From: Spinacia oleracea
Taxonomy: Eukaryota > Streptophyta > Magnoliopsida > Caryophyllales > Amaranthaceae
Length of the DNA stretch: 64,000 nucleotides
Assembly: GCF_020520425.1 (NCBI RefSeq)
Contig: NC_079492.1
Location: 70,733,671-70,797,670, forward strand
Direction of reading: 5' to 3'
The position numbers and the translations under genes are program-made. The notes beneath the pieces are model-generated. The model was not told the origin of the DNA, did no database searches, and worked only from the letters and a program-made list of their open reading frames with translations. Shown piece after piece: positions 22,401 through 33,459 of the stretch (position 1 is its first letter; every line of letters starts with the position of its first letter).

Positions 22401-23386
22401 CATGAAGCCCAAATTCTCCATTTACAACATTTATCTTTGTGCTCACACTCTGCACAAACCCTAGTGGAATCATTTTTAGAAAATGGAATGTTTCTTCCTT
22501 TATCAATTGAATAATCTATGATTGCTTTCCTAAATGTCTTTGGATTCTCAAACTGTTGCCCAACATAAAAAGTGGCTTCCCTCTCTTCAGTTTCAGTGTT
22601 GTTTTGCTTCTGTTTCCCTCTCCCCCTCTTATGGTGTTGTGGTGCAACTAAGTAACCAACATCATCCTCATCTTCTGACTCACTAGGGCTGTCTAAGTCA
22701 CTGTATCCATCAAAGTCATCCCCCAAATTCAGACCACCTTCTACTTTACTTTCTGCTAGTTTTTTCAGCATTACTAACTCCTCAAAATAAGCCTTTTCCC
22801 TTCTCATATCATCAGATATCTTAGACCTAGCAGTGGCTAACTCATCATCATCCTCATCTGTACCCTCTGAATCATAATCAATTTCAGGTTGAGGCATATT
22901 TTGAGGTTGAATTTGAGGTTCAGGTTGAGGTTCAGGTTGTTTGGGTGGGAGTACTGTAAAAGGTGGTTCCACATAATCAGGATTTAAGTCAACCACATCA
23001 GTATTCAACAACTCAAGGAAGCTACCTTTCCCTCCTCCCCCTCCTCCACTCCTGTTTAGGTTAAAGTTGTAGGTGGGTTTGATTTTATGTTCAATGTATA
23101 TATGAATGCTTTTGTATTCAAAGAGTAAAGCTAAGAAAGGGTCACAAGTACTACTATCAAAACCTAAAAACCTAACCCCATTCTTGAATTCTTTCCTAGG
23201 GTTCCAGAAATGTACTTTCTCTATATCATTATAACCTAAACTATCGACTAATTCCTTAACATATTTGCCATCTGCATTCTCATGGATGTAATCAAAGACA
23301 TCCACCCTCCCCCCACTATAAACCATATCACCTTGCACAACCCATTCACCACCATGATGCACATATATGCAAGGGTTCAAAGTCAA
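19488..23386 (-). pseudogene. MULE transposase, interrupted by nonsense codon and nested element
   Basis: Read on the minus strand from 23386, it has an N-terminal PB1-like domain (IYVHHGGEWV ... HIYIEH), an acidic linker, the MuDR N-terminal zinc-binding region (RVCAECEHKDKCCKWRIW), the MULE DDE domain with Asp in SLDGCFLKGPFGG and Asp in SDQQKGL, then a SWIM zinc finger (CSCNAWQVSGIPCKHAI) and a C-terminal CCHC knuckle (CSLCGVIGHNKRGC). A TAG at 21658-21656 stands where a tryptophan codon is expected. A 1.3-kb element splits the codons for MKAYEF and LLEPLNGP; removing it with one duplication copy rejoins the frame exactly. The enzyme would cut and paste DNA in the nucleus; this copy cannot make a full protein. 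Confidence 0.9.
19794..21076. mobile_element. Small non-autonomous MULE (Pack-MULE-like) nested in the transposase gene
   Basis: The element begins cggatttttcatgaaatacc and ends with its complement. Inverted repeats cover about 110 bases (19794-19903 and 20967-21076, including cactttttaacaaatacac), flanked by the nine-base duplication aaattcata at 19785-19793 and 21077-21085. It encodes no transposase. The interior from about 20340 to 20600 is unusually GC-rich and reads like a captured gene fragment (see findings). Confidence 0.92.
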
Positions 23387-23814
23387 ATCATCAACATCTG
23401 ATTAAAGTTAAACAATATCAATTAAAAAAACAAAACTTTAAGAAATCAAACCAAACCAAATCTTGAATAACAACACAAGAGATAACAAAAGGTTAAATTG
23501 CATTCATTCATTCATCCATCATGATCAGAATTCATTTACAAAAGGGTAGGCTTCAACCCTAACATTTCAAACCTCAATCCACTATTGAGGGAGAAGCCTA
23601 CGGTTAGATATAAACTACTGTCATAACAGTGACAAATACCAAAAACCAACATTTGTCACATTCACAAAAACCTAATTGCAATGACAGTAGTAATGTAATT
23701 GTCCTTGAAAATTAAAAATAAAAAAAGCTATAAACAAGCTGGATCATCATAAGCTTGACAAAAGAGGGGCCACCACCAGCGTCACCACCACCCCTGCATG
23801 GCCTCCACCACCAG

Positions 23815-24894
23815 CTACTCCTCCTCCTTGAAAAGGAGGGGGAAGCCGTCAAAGTAGACCGTCATGTCCTTGTCCATCCAGGCGTGGAAGTCACGGCCAT
23901 CATTGTCAATGATGTCCATGATCACCCACTCCCGCAGCCACGCGCGGTAGCGTCCTTGAGGGTAGTGGTATGGGAGGCGGTACCGCAACTTGGCCCACCT
24001 ACGCCACTGCTTGCACACCATCTGCACAGCAGCCTGCCCCTCCCAGTCCAGCTTGGTGAAGATCTGGGTGATGAGGATGTCTTGATGATGACAAAGGGGG
24101 TGTGCCTCCCTTAAAGCAAGGTCTCCTAAAGTCAAAGTAACGGCCAAAGTCAATAAAATAGTAAGTAAACCCCAATTATTATACGGAATCTAGATTAAAA
24201 TACTTCCAAATTAAACAATAGTTTAAATAAACACCATTTTCAAGAACATGCAAGAATCAATTCGAAATAATCAAACTCTATTTTTTATTTAAGTGAATCA
24301 AAAACAGTAAGTGAAACCCTAATTACTACAAAATCTAGTTTAAATTAATTCCAAATTAGGCAACAATTGTATAATTTAACATATTAAACACCATTTTCAA
24401 GAACATGCAATCATCAATTCGAATTAATCAAACTTTGTTTTTTATTTAAGTGAATCAAAAACAGTAAGTGAAACCCTAATTACTACAAAATCTAGTTTAA
24501 ATTAATTCCAAATTAGGCAACAATTGTATAATTTAACATATTAAACACCATTTTCAAGAACATGCAAGCATCAATTCGAATTAAATATTGGAAAGTAAAA
24601 ACGGACGAAACCCTAATTCCAACTTCAATTGATAAATTATGCGAAATCAGCCCACGATTGTTTAAATTAACATATAAAACACCACAATCAAGATAATGCA
24701 TGCACCAATTTTGGGAAAAAGTTACTTAACAAAAAAAGCCCTAATTTATCATGGCTCAACTGCAAACATTTATTGAAAAAACCGACAAATTGAATGAAAA
24801 TACCTTCGTCCCATCTGGAAATTCTTGTTCTTTTGGGGGTGCGACATTCCCACTTGGAATCACTAGAGCGTTTGTTGGATACGCAAGAACCCAT
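23815..24894 (-). CDS. F-box-like protein with N-myristoylation motif, carried by the MULE
   Basis: Exon 1 is 24894-24804 and exon 2 is 24125-23815, joined across a 678-base intron (gacgaag|gtattt ... actttag|gagacc) in phase 1 to give 133 residues. Residues of about 42-75 (HQDILITQIFTKLDWEG, then VQMVCKQWRRW) match the F-box, the motif that docks substrate receptors onto SKP1 in SCF ubiquitin ligases. The N-terminus MGSCVSNKR has Gly2, Cys4 and Ser6 as in myristoylated and palmitoylated proteins, so membrane attachment is possible. The remainder is aromatic and acidic, with no LRR or kelch repeats. Exon 2 is much more GC-rich than its surroundings. The intron is built of tandem copies. It lies just upstream of the transposase in the same direction. 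Confidence 0.6.
24145..24720. repeat. Roughly 150-bp tandem repeats filling the F-box gene intron
   Basis: The phrase caaaaacagtaagtgaaac occurs at 24299 and again at 24456, a 157-base period, with near-identical following sequence through aacaccattttcaagaacat. More diverged copies start near 24160 and 24590. About four copies fill most of the intron. Confidence 0.8.
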
Positions 24895-25256
24895 TTTTGC
24901 GGAAAACTCAGAGCAATAACTTCAAATTCTCTTAAGTGTTTGAGTGAGTAAATGGCAAAAAGACAACTGAGAGTGAAAATGGGGGGGGGGGGGGGGACCA
25001 TATAAATAGGAAGTGAAAAGGGGGGAAATAGGGTTGGGAACAGTAAAAATATTACCGCCAAAACATTATTAGGAAGGAACCACAAAAAACGAGGGAAGTT
25101 GGAAGGTTTCCATGTGTACACATTGAAAAAGTAAGTTGAAAAGGCTAAGTAATTGGAAAAGGCTTCTTTTCATCAAAATCATCTGTTTTCAATCATTAAT
25201 CTACGTGTATATTAATTCTCCTTTTATTTTAATAATTTTTTATATTATTATATTCA

Positions 25257-25394
25257 TTTTAACGGCTGTTAGTGACGGAAAACAAAAAGCAGCGTTTTCC
25301 ATCCATTTTGAGGGACCTAAATGCTCCTTTTGAAACTTGAGGGACCTAACTTCTCCTTTTGGCAAAGTTTAGGGACCTTCAGTACAGTTTACTC
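25257..25394 (-). repeat. Right terminal inverted repeat of the MULE
   Basis: Mirror image of 18099-18237, including ttccgtcacta (as tagtgacggaa), gcagcgttttcc and the two ggaccta boxes. Confidence 0.85.
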
Positions 25395-25720
25395 CCCTCC
25401 GTCCCTTAATACTTACACCGCTTTTCTTTTCGGGCCGTCCCTTAATACTTGCACCGCTTCTATAAATGGAAATCTTTACCAATATTATATAATTTCTCAC
25501 ATTTACCTACTACCCCACCTACACCCTTATTCCATATAAAAAATCATTTAAAAATCAACACCCCTCACTCACCACTCCCCACCCCTTACACATTTCCCAC
25601 TAACTATATTAAAAAAATACCAGACTATCAACAAACACCCATTAAATTAATAAGTCAATTCAAATGTCTTAAACTCCGCACCGGTCAAACCGGTGCGAGT
25701 ATTAAGGGACGGAGGGAGTA

Positions 25721-26224
25721 ATTGTTAATTACTACGTAACTTACAATGTTGCTATGCAAAACTAAGGCTCTGTTCTTTTTGGGTTAATTTAGTTTCAGAT
25801 CGAACTTTATTTCCAGTTCAGTTATGTTCAGTTCAAGAGCATTCAGTTCAGTTTAATTAATTTCAGTTAAGTTCGATTCAGTTAATTTCAATTCAGTCCA
25901 GTTATGTCCAGTCCAATCCAGTTAAGTTGAGTTAAGTTAAGTAAGTTGAGTTAAGTTAGGTAAGTTGAGTTAAGTTAAGCTAGTAAGTTAAGTTCAGTTC
26001 AGTTTGATTCAGTTTAGTTCAATTCAATTCAATTCAATTCACACATTGATGTAATGCAACCTGATACAAACTTTGTTCGGTTGGTGTGTTGTGGTGTTAC
26101 GTGTCCCATTCTACACATTTAATGATTTTGTAACTGTCCTTTGATTTTTCATCTCTACTGCCTTATCTCGTTATGATTTTTTTTTAAACCCTTTATTGGT
26201 GTTGCTATAGAACACATGCACTAT
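25721..26224. repeat. Degenerate ttcagtt / gttaagtt repeats
   Basis: From about 25785 to 26040 the sequence is made of irregular ttcagttcag, gttaagttga and aattcaattc words. The preceding ggctctgttctttttgggtt resembles the start of hAT-type MITEs, but I could not find the other end. The rest is AT-rich and empty. Confidence 0.5.
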
Positions 26225-26227
26225 GGA

Positions 26228-26349
26228 TGTCAACTAGCTTATTTGGTAAAGTGTTGAAGGGTGGTATCCAAAACCTGGGATCGAATCCGAGAGAGGCTAC
26301 ATCGCTGGTAACCAGCGGCACAATTACCCCATACCCACCTTAAAAAAAA
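26228..26349 (+). mobile_element. tRNA-derived SINE
   Basis: An internal RNA polymerase III promoter is visible: A box tagcttatttgg at 26235-26246 and B box ggatcgaatcc at 26278-26288, about 31 bases apart as in tRNA genes. A body of about 50 bases follows and ends in an A-rich tail at 26341-26349. It does not fold as a tRNA. An inverted partial copy of its body lies at 26738-26815. Confidence 0.65.
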
Positions 26350-27442
26350 ATGGAAACATGACCCACCTTTAAATAAATGTGTAAAAGTGTTGCTAACTTG
26401 GTATATACTGTCATTGGTAATATAAGTATTGTCATTGTTGTATATATACTGTCATTGTTGTATTAAAATACTGTCACAATCACCCAAAAAAAGGAAATTA
26501 TGTATACAACTGTAATGAAATATAAAAAGTAAAGAGACCACTTAAATGAATGGATAAAAATGTTGCATATTAAATGAATGAGCAAAAGTATGTATACAAG
26601 TGTTTGTATTGTCATCGTTTGCATAAATACTGTCATTGTTGTATTAAAATATTGTCATTTTTGTACTAATTACTGTCATTGTTGCCCATACGTAATACTT
26701 TGTTTGACTTTTCAACTCTTGAGCGGAAATTACAATTTTACCCCGGGTATGGGGTAATTGTGCCGCTGGTTACCAGCGATGTAGCCTCCCTCGATCGAAT
26801 CCTGTCACCTTGCCTTTAATAACTCTCTCCACAAAAAAAAAAAGAAGTATTAGAATACATGCACTAAAAAATCAGCTTCCTCTTCCTTTTACTTCTGATA
26901 ATTATATTCCCTACCATTATCAAGAGTTCTTAATTTCCCTTAACAGAGTTTGTTTATGTTAAATCTTGGGGGGAAAACACCAACTCCGATTTCACTAATA
27001 AATGAGGCTAATTACAATTTTGTTTCTAAAACAACATTTTAAGGTGTCACAAGACTCACAACACAATCTCTCAAGCACGTTAAACAATTTGTCCCACGTT
27101 CCTGATGATTTTCTGATTTATAAATACGGTAGATTGATTTTTACAAACTAAAAAAATTGACAAATTATTTTTTACCACCTAAAATTAACATAAATTGTAT
27201 TTTACCATCTAAAAAAATAAACGTTACATGGGGTTCTTTTTGGCCGTATAAATATACTTTTCCTACAAGCACATCTTCTCTCCTCAAGGGATATCTGTTA
27301 GATCGATGACCTAAACCAATACGTAGTACACTTCTTGATTTGTTTCCCAGTAGATGACTTGACTTGCACTGTTATTTTTTAAACCCACCCCCCCGCCCCA
27401 ATATACTACTTGTATTGTATGTTTTGTTTACAATACTTTAAT
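26350..27442. other. Non-coding stretch with tactgtcattgttg repeats and inverted SINE body
   Basis: Between 26400 and 26690 the word tactgtcattgttgta recurs five or more times with variants. At 26738-26815 the complement of the SINE body appears (ggtaattgtgccgctggtta). The rest to 27440 is AT-rich without an open frame; a C run lies at 27387-27394. Confidence 0.5.
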
Positions 27443-28182
27443 GGCACGTTTGGGAACCCGAATTTCATTTGAAATTCTGGATTTGGACCAATTATCTTAT
27501 TTGAGAATCAGGAGTACATGAAACTTTGAATTAGATTTGGGCCAAATCTAAGGCTTTCAAAAACCCAGACTTAGGTTAAGAATTTGAAATCCAAAGTTAA
27601 ATGTGGTAATTTGAAATCCATTTGTTTTTCTCTCCCCTACTTACAGCCGTCCTACGTCTTCTTCTCTCTTCACTTTCTCTTCCCTTAGCTTCCATTGATG
27701 AACAACCCAAAACTCGATCGACTCTCTCAACCTTCAACAATTCCCTCTCCTTTACCACTCTTTATCTCTCCACTATCACCCTCGTTCTCGCAACTTCTTC
27801 ATAGCCTTGTTATCATCGGCGCCAACAATTTAGCTAAAAAAGTAGATTATTTGAAGAGAAGTGGTTACTGGTGATGGTGTATCTACCGGAAAATGAAACT
27901 CCACCGAGAATGTCACTGGCGGTGGAAGCGGGGGAATCGTTAACAGTCAATTCAGACACCATTTTTTACTAAAACGTATCAAGTTATAGATCCTTCAAAT
28001 TATAGTGGTCAATTGAAATTCCTTATATTCCCAACAACATATTAAAGTTTGAAATTATGGATTTCAAATTCTCATGTTTCCCAAACACAAAATTTGGAAT
28101 TGAATTCCAAGATTTCAATATATTCCAGAAATTGAAATCTATAATTTCAAATGAATTCAATGTTTCCAAACTCAACCTAATG
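27443..28182. mobile_element. Inverted-repeat DNA element, non-autonomous
   Basis: The left end ggcacgtttgggaacccgaa and following tttcatttgaaatt mirror the right end (aatttcaaatgaattcaatg then tttccaaactcaacct) in inverse orientation over about 40 bases. No transposase is encoded and no clear target duplication was found, so the superfamily (hAT or PIF-like) is open. The short ORF at 27622-27804 is serine- and leucine-rich and probably not a gene. Confidence 0.5.
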
Positions 28183-28481
28183 TTCATTTGATATACTAGC
28201 ATTTTTTATTTCATATGCCATAACATGTATCACGTCTCTTGCAAAATATATCATGTACACATGTGCACGATACTCAATCTGCACGGGAAGAACAAAAATT
28301 GCTCCTATGAAAAGGAAATTACATATACTCCCTCTGTTTCGAAATAATTGGGACACTTTAACTTTTGACAATATTTGCAAAATTTCAATTTGACTATCAT
28401 TTCTGATTTATGGGTAAGGAAAAATATAGTTGTGTGAGATTTTATTTGATTCGTCTCGATATGTACTTTCGGAATACCATG

Positions 28482-28944
28482 TGTTGGTGTACAGAGTTCA
28501 AGATCAACAGCTAATCTCCTCACTTCGATTGTCCTCAGTTGCATCAGTTCTACATAGAGGAAGCCACCCCTTATTCAAGCACATCGTATGCTGACAAGCC
28601 TAACCATCTTCTAGAAGCTATGACATCAGCCTTATGACATCATCTCTAACTACCTATCCTATATTTCAGGAATTCTGTTAGAAGTTTGTTAGGTGATCTC
28701 GGTTGTAATAATGTTGCACTGACAATTGTAATTGCTGATGTGTAAGTTTGTAGCTCTCTCATTGGTTGGAACACATCACCAATCACATTGTATTTATAGT
28801 TTACTCAGCTACTGTAATTCATTCAATTCATTCTTTCAGAAATAAATAAAATTCTCTCTAAAGTTTTCTGATCTCTTTCTCCTTCAATGCTTACTGATAA
28901 TCAGTTTCAAGCAACAAACTCAACCTAAATGTTGAGTTCTAACA
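28482..28944 (+). repeat. Copia left (5') LTR
   Basis: 463 bases from TG to CA. A TATA-like tatttata at about 28790 probably drives element transcription. It has 14 bases more than the right LTR near 28620-28645 (a partial repeat of atgacatca). Confidence 0.92.
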
Positions 28945-29044
28945 TGGTATCAGAGCAGTGATCAATCGATCCTGCGTTTTTCTCTTCTTCTTGTTATTTC
29001 TTTAATCAAATCTTCAGAGAAATTGTGATTACACAACAAACAAA

Positions 29045-30120
29045 ATGCCTGTAGATCAGCAAGATCCATCACAGAATCCCAATTCTGCTTACTACCTTAG
29101 TAATAGTGATTTGAATACCACAAAATTGGTGAATATTGAGTTTGAAGGTGAAGGAAAAAGTTTAAGTGACTGGAGAAGATCAATGATGATAGCATTGTCT
29201 GCTAGGAACAAGCTTTTCTTTGTAGATGGCAGTCTGAATCAACCAGCAACTAATTCTACAAACTACAAAATGTGGATCAGGTGTAATGACTTGGTCATTT
29301 CATGGATACTGGCATCTCTTGAACCTTCAGTTGCAAGAAGTGTTATGTACCTTAAAACTGCAAGAGCAATATGGCTCGATTTAGAGGAAAGATATTGCAG
29401 AGAATCTGGACCTCAGCTACTTTCTGTTCAACAGCAGTTAAGTGAATTAACACAAGGAGATGATGAAGCAGTTGCTAGTTTCTTCACCAAGATCAAACTT
29501 CTATGGGACCAGCTGGATGGATTAGAACCTTTACCTGTTTGTGTTTGCACAGGCTGCATTTGCACACTCACTTAGAAATTGTTGAAAACACAGCAGAATC
29601 AAAGATTGATTCAGTTTTTGATGAAACTGAATCAGAAGTATGAGCATACTAAGAGTACTATATTAATGATGAATCCTTTACCTACAATTTCAAAGGCCTA
29701 TGGTCTTTTACTTCAGGAAGAACAGCAGAAGGAAGTACATAATCACAGAGTTCAAGCACATTCAGAGTCCACAGCATTCAATGCAAGAAGATTTGACAAT
29801 AAACCTTACAAGAATAAGTACAATTCAAGTTCTAATCCTCAAAATGCAGGATCTGGAAGTCAGTATAGAAGCTTTAACAACACTAGGAACAATCTGTTAT
29901 GTGATCACTGTAAGATGAGAAATCATACTATTGATAAATGATGGAAACTTCATGGTTATCCAAAGGATTTTAAGGGTAAAGGAAAGAGAATAGCAGCAGC
30001 AGCTCAACTGGATGAGTTTACTTCTAAAGAAACTCAAGGAGAGGCAGATGCAGGGATAATTCATGCTACTTTTACAGAAGAGCAATACACTCAATTAATG
30101 AAATGCCTACAGAATCAGCA
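29045..30120 (+). pseudogene. Copia gag region
   Basis: The frame opens MPVDQQDPSQN and includes the Copia gag core (SLSDWRRSMMIALSARNK, later WLDLEERYCRESGPQLL). An in-frame TAG at 29573-29575 and a TGA at 29939-29941 interrupt it, both without loss of frame. The TGA removes the last cysteine of the zinc knuckle (CDHCKMRNHTIDK then stop, where CCHC is expected). Gag would form the cytoplasmic virus-like particle that packages element RNA. Confidence 0.85.
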
Positions 30121-33100
30121 AGTTGCTAATCAAGTTGAGAATACTGGCTCTCACTCACTTGGATTAGTAACTAGTTCTCAACCTAAAGGTACATTTTGTT
30201 TTCTGTCTAATTTCAAAAGAAAAAGGATATTAGACAGTGGTGCCAGTGACCATATGTGTTCTGATCTATCACTTTTCACTACATTTGAGACTGTACATGA
30301 TGACCAGCACACTATTAATATACCTGATGGAACTGAATTAAGAGTAAAACATAAATGTTCAATACAGTTGAGTCAAGATATCATTCTCAGAGATATTTTA
30401 CATGTCCCAATTTCCAGTTTAATCTGATATCTATTTCTAAACTCTACTGTGACACTAAATGTTCAATCTATTTTACAAATGGTGAATGTTACATTCAGGA
30501 CCCTTCCAAGAACAAGCATACTATGCTTGGTAAGTTGGAGAGAGGTCTGTATAGCCTAAATGAAGAGCTCTTTGCACCAGACAGGATTCCAGTTTCAAAT
30601 AAGTATGCTATTTCAGCAGTCAAGCCAGCAGCAATACAAGAAGCCAAGTTGTGGCATCTCAGACTTGGACACATGTCTTTTGGAAAAATAAAAGGTCTCA
30701 AAGGTGTTGATGTACATGGTTGTTTAGCTGAATCATTTTGTCAAATCTGTCCACTAGCCAAACAAACTAGATTTCCATTTTCATCTAGTTGTATCAAGAC
30801 CACTACACCTTTTGAACTAATTCATATTGATGTATGGGGGGCCATATTTAGTTTTAGATACTTCTAGATGTAATCAATTCCTTACAATTGTTGATGATTA
30901 TACTAGGATGACTTGGACACATCTTATGAGAAATAAAACAGACTTAGTTCAAATTATGTCTCAGTTTTTACAGTATGTTGAGAATCAGTTTGGCTTAACT
31001 GTGAAACAAGTGAGATATGATAATGCTCCTGATCTCACTAAGGGAAAAATGAAAGAATTGTTTCTTGAAAAGGGTATTCTAGGACTGACCAGTTGCAGCC
31101 ATACACCTCAGCAAAATGGTGTTGTGGAGAGAAAACATAAACACCTTCTTGAAACTGCCAGAGCTTTGTCTTTTCAATCTAAGCTTCCTGACAAATATTG
31201 GAGTGCTTGTGTACTTAAAGCAACATACCTGATAAACAGAATGCCTTTTAAAAGCATAAATTTCTCTACTCCCTATGAAACGTTGTCAAAAGCAAACCTG
31301 ATCTTTCTCATTTAAGAGTGTTTGGCTGCCTATGCTATATAACCACTTCCAAAGTACAGAGGTCAAAGTTTGACCCAAGAGCAGATCCATGTGTGTTCAT
31401 TGGATATCCCTCAACACAAAAGGCTTACAAAGTTTTAAATCTCTCAAACAATAAAATTATTTCATCCAGAGATGTTCATTTTCATGAGCATCACTTCCCT
31501 TTCCATTATTTTTCTGATCCTAATACAACTTACTCAACCAAATTTTTCTTACCCCTTGTAACTTCATTTTCAGATTCTTTTTCAATTTCACCAATCCAGC
31601 AACAAGAACTTCAGCATACATCACCTGAAGATGAACCTACTCCTAATTCTTCTACTAATATACCTTTTGAAATAACTCCAGAAGAACCCACACATTCCAT
31701 TTCTCCTCCAAATTCTCCTGTTGTTCCAACTGTGTCTTTACCCTCTATTGAACAACCTTGCAGAAAGTCCACCAGGATCTCTAAACCTCCAACACATCTT
31801 AAGGACTTTGTTTGCTCCAAACCTGTCAAACACTGGTGTAACCTTGTTGCTTATGACACTCTTCCTGACACACATAAAGTCTTGATTGCTGCTCATTTAA
31901 GTCACATAGAACCTATTTCCTATAGGGAAGCTGCTACTGATGCTAGATGGTTGGATGCCATGGAAAAGGAAATCACTGCCTTAAACAACAACCACACTTG
32001 AGATTTTGTTAATCTACCTAAGGGTAAGAAAGCCATTGGGTGTAAATGGGTGTATAGAATTAAAAAGAATGCAGATGGTTCAGTTGAGAGGTACAAGGCC
32101 AGACTGGTTGCCAAAGGTTTTTACACAAAAATATGGCATTGATTACCATGAAACTTTTTCTCCAGTGGTAAAAATGTCTATAGTAAGGTGTTTGATCTCT
32201 CTTGCGGCTAGTAAAGGCTGGAAGCTATTTCAATTAGACATAAACAATGCCTTCCTTCATGGACACCTTGATGAAGAAGTTTATATGAAGGTTCCTGATG
32301 GTGTTCATGCTCGTACAGGCCATGTTTGTAAGCTCAGAAAGTCACTCTATGGTCTCAAACAAGCTTCTAGGCAATGGTTTGCTAGATTGCTTGATGAATT
32401 GAAGTCTTCTCACATTACTCCTTATTCATTAAACACCACTCTTCTCACATTACAATTGTGGCTGTGTATGTGGATGATATTATTGTTACAGGTTCTGATG
32501 AAGCTGAAATCTCTTCATTAAAGGCACATCTTCACTACACCTTCAGCATCAAAGACTGGGTTTTCTCAATTACTTTCTTGGGATTGAAATCAGTCAGACC
32601 TCTGATGGATATATCCTAACTCAAAGAAAATACACAAAAGAAATGTTGTCTGACTGTGAGCTTGACATTTCCAAGCCAGCAGTTACTCCATTTCCTCTGA
32701 ACCGTAAGATTACACCAGAAGGAGAGGATTTCCCCAATGTTGATCTGTATAGGTGCTATGTTGGCAAACTCAACTTTCTTACCCACACCAGACCAGGCCT
32801 TTGTTGTGCAATCACTCAGTCAATTTATGCACTCCCCTAAGCTTGATCATGTTCAAGCTCCCACTCATACTCTCAGATATGTCAATCATACAGCAGGTCA
32901 AGGGATCCTTTTCAAGGCTACATATCAACTAACATTACAAGCCTTTTCTGACTCTGATTGGGCAGCTTGCACTTCCACCAGAAGATCAGTCACAGGCTAC
33001 ATTCTACTTCTTGGCAATTCCCCAATTAGCTGGAAATCTAAAAAGCAGTCTACAGTTTCTAGAAGCTCCTCTGAGGCAGAATATAGGGCAATGTCTCAAG

Positions 33101-33459
33101 CTGCAAGTGAGGTTACATGGATTGTTAGATTATTGGAAGAGTTAGGCATCACCAATCTGAAGCCAGTTCAGCTAAACTGTGACAATCAGTCAGCACTGTA
33201 TATTGCTAAAAATCCCATTTTTCATGAGAGGACAAAACACATTGAAGTGGACTGTCATTTCACTAGGGATAAAGTCCTTGAAGGACTTCTCCAACTCAAT
33301 TATCTTCCCACTCAGCACCAGCTAGCTGACATTTTCACAAAGATTCTTCCTGGGTGTCAACATAGGATTCTATCTTCCAAACTTGTTATGGTTCATACCT
33401 TTCCCACACCAAGTTTGAAGGGGGGGTGTTGGTGTACAGAGTTCAAGATCAACAGCTAA
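30121..33459 (+). pseudogene. Copia pol region: protease, integrase, reverse transcriptase, RNase H
   Basis: In order: protease with ILDSGASDHM (about 30227), GAG-pre-integrase LWHLRLGHMSFGKIKG with CQICPLAKQ, integrase with HIDVWG, VRYDNAPD and QQNGVVERKH, reverse transcriptase with [19 protein letters not shown] and, in another frame, YVDDIIVTG, and RNase H with SDSDWAACTSTRRSVTGY. Frame changes fall near 30408, 30838, 31298, 32115, 32430 and 32835. A TGA at 31999-32001 replaces a tryptophan codon. Several shifts are one-base changes in short homopolymers (for example the g run at 30835-30841). The protein cannot be made as one chain. Confidence 0.9.

Larger units (their letters stand above)
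18099..25394 (-). mobile_element. Mutator-like element (MULE), 7.3 kb, with two passenger genes
   Basis: Long terminal inverted repeats lie at about 18099-18237 and 25257-25394. Both carry aggtccctaaactttgcc, then ggtccctcaagtttcaaaa and the tttccgtcactaacgg box. The ten-base duplication ccctccgtcc flanks the element at 18089-18098 and 25395-25404, which fits the 9-11 bases made by MULEs. Inside are the transposase gene (minus, 23386-19488), an F-box gene (minus, 24894-23815) and a GRF zinc-finger gene (plus, 18614-19060). The transposase has one nonsense codon and is split by a smaller MULE, so the copy is no longer autonomous. A 16-base G run sits at 24981-24996. Confidence 0.9.
18087..25718. 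mobile_element. Stowaway-type MITE split by a MULE
   Basis: The element starts ctccctccgtcc at 18087-18098 directly after TA (18085-18086). It resumes after the MULE with cttaatacttacaccgc at 25405 and ends gtattaagggacggagggag at 25718, followed by TA (25719-25720). The inverted ends and TA duplication define a Stowaway/Tc1-mariner MITE of about 326 bases without the insert. A diverged copy lies at 56584-56914. Terminal-repeat identity to that copy supports the reconstruction. Confidence 0.8.

Noticed and set aside
24688..25121. 121-residue minus ORF with hydrophobic segment
   Set aside because: Overlaps F-box exon 1 in another frame and runs through the C/G homopolymer; the F-box model has splice and phase support.
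25390..25400. MITE left end at 25392 (TA then ctcccctcc)
   Set aside because: The ctcc there is partly MULE terminal repeat; the ten-base duplication shows that the MITE really begins at 18087 and is split.
26235..26288. tRNA gene
   Set aside because: A and B boxes are present, but no acceptor or anticodon stem can be paired and an A-tail follows, so it is a SINE.
27622..27804. Small secreted protein (60 residues, hydrophobic)
   Set aside because: Serine/leucine-rich by base composition inside an inverted-repeat element, with no promoter or homology.
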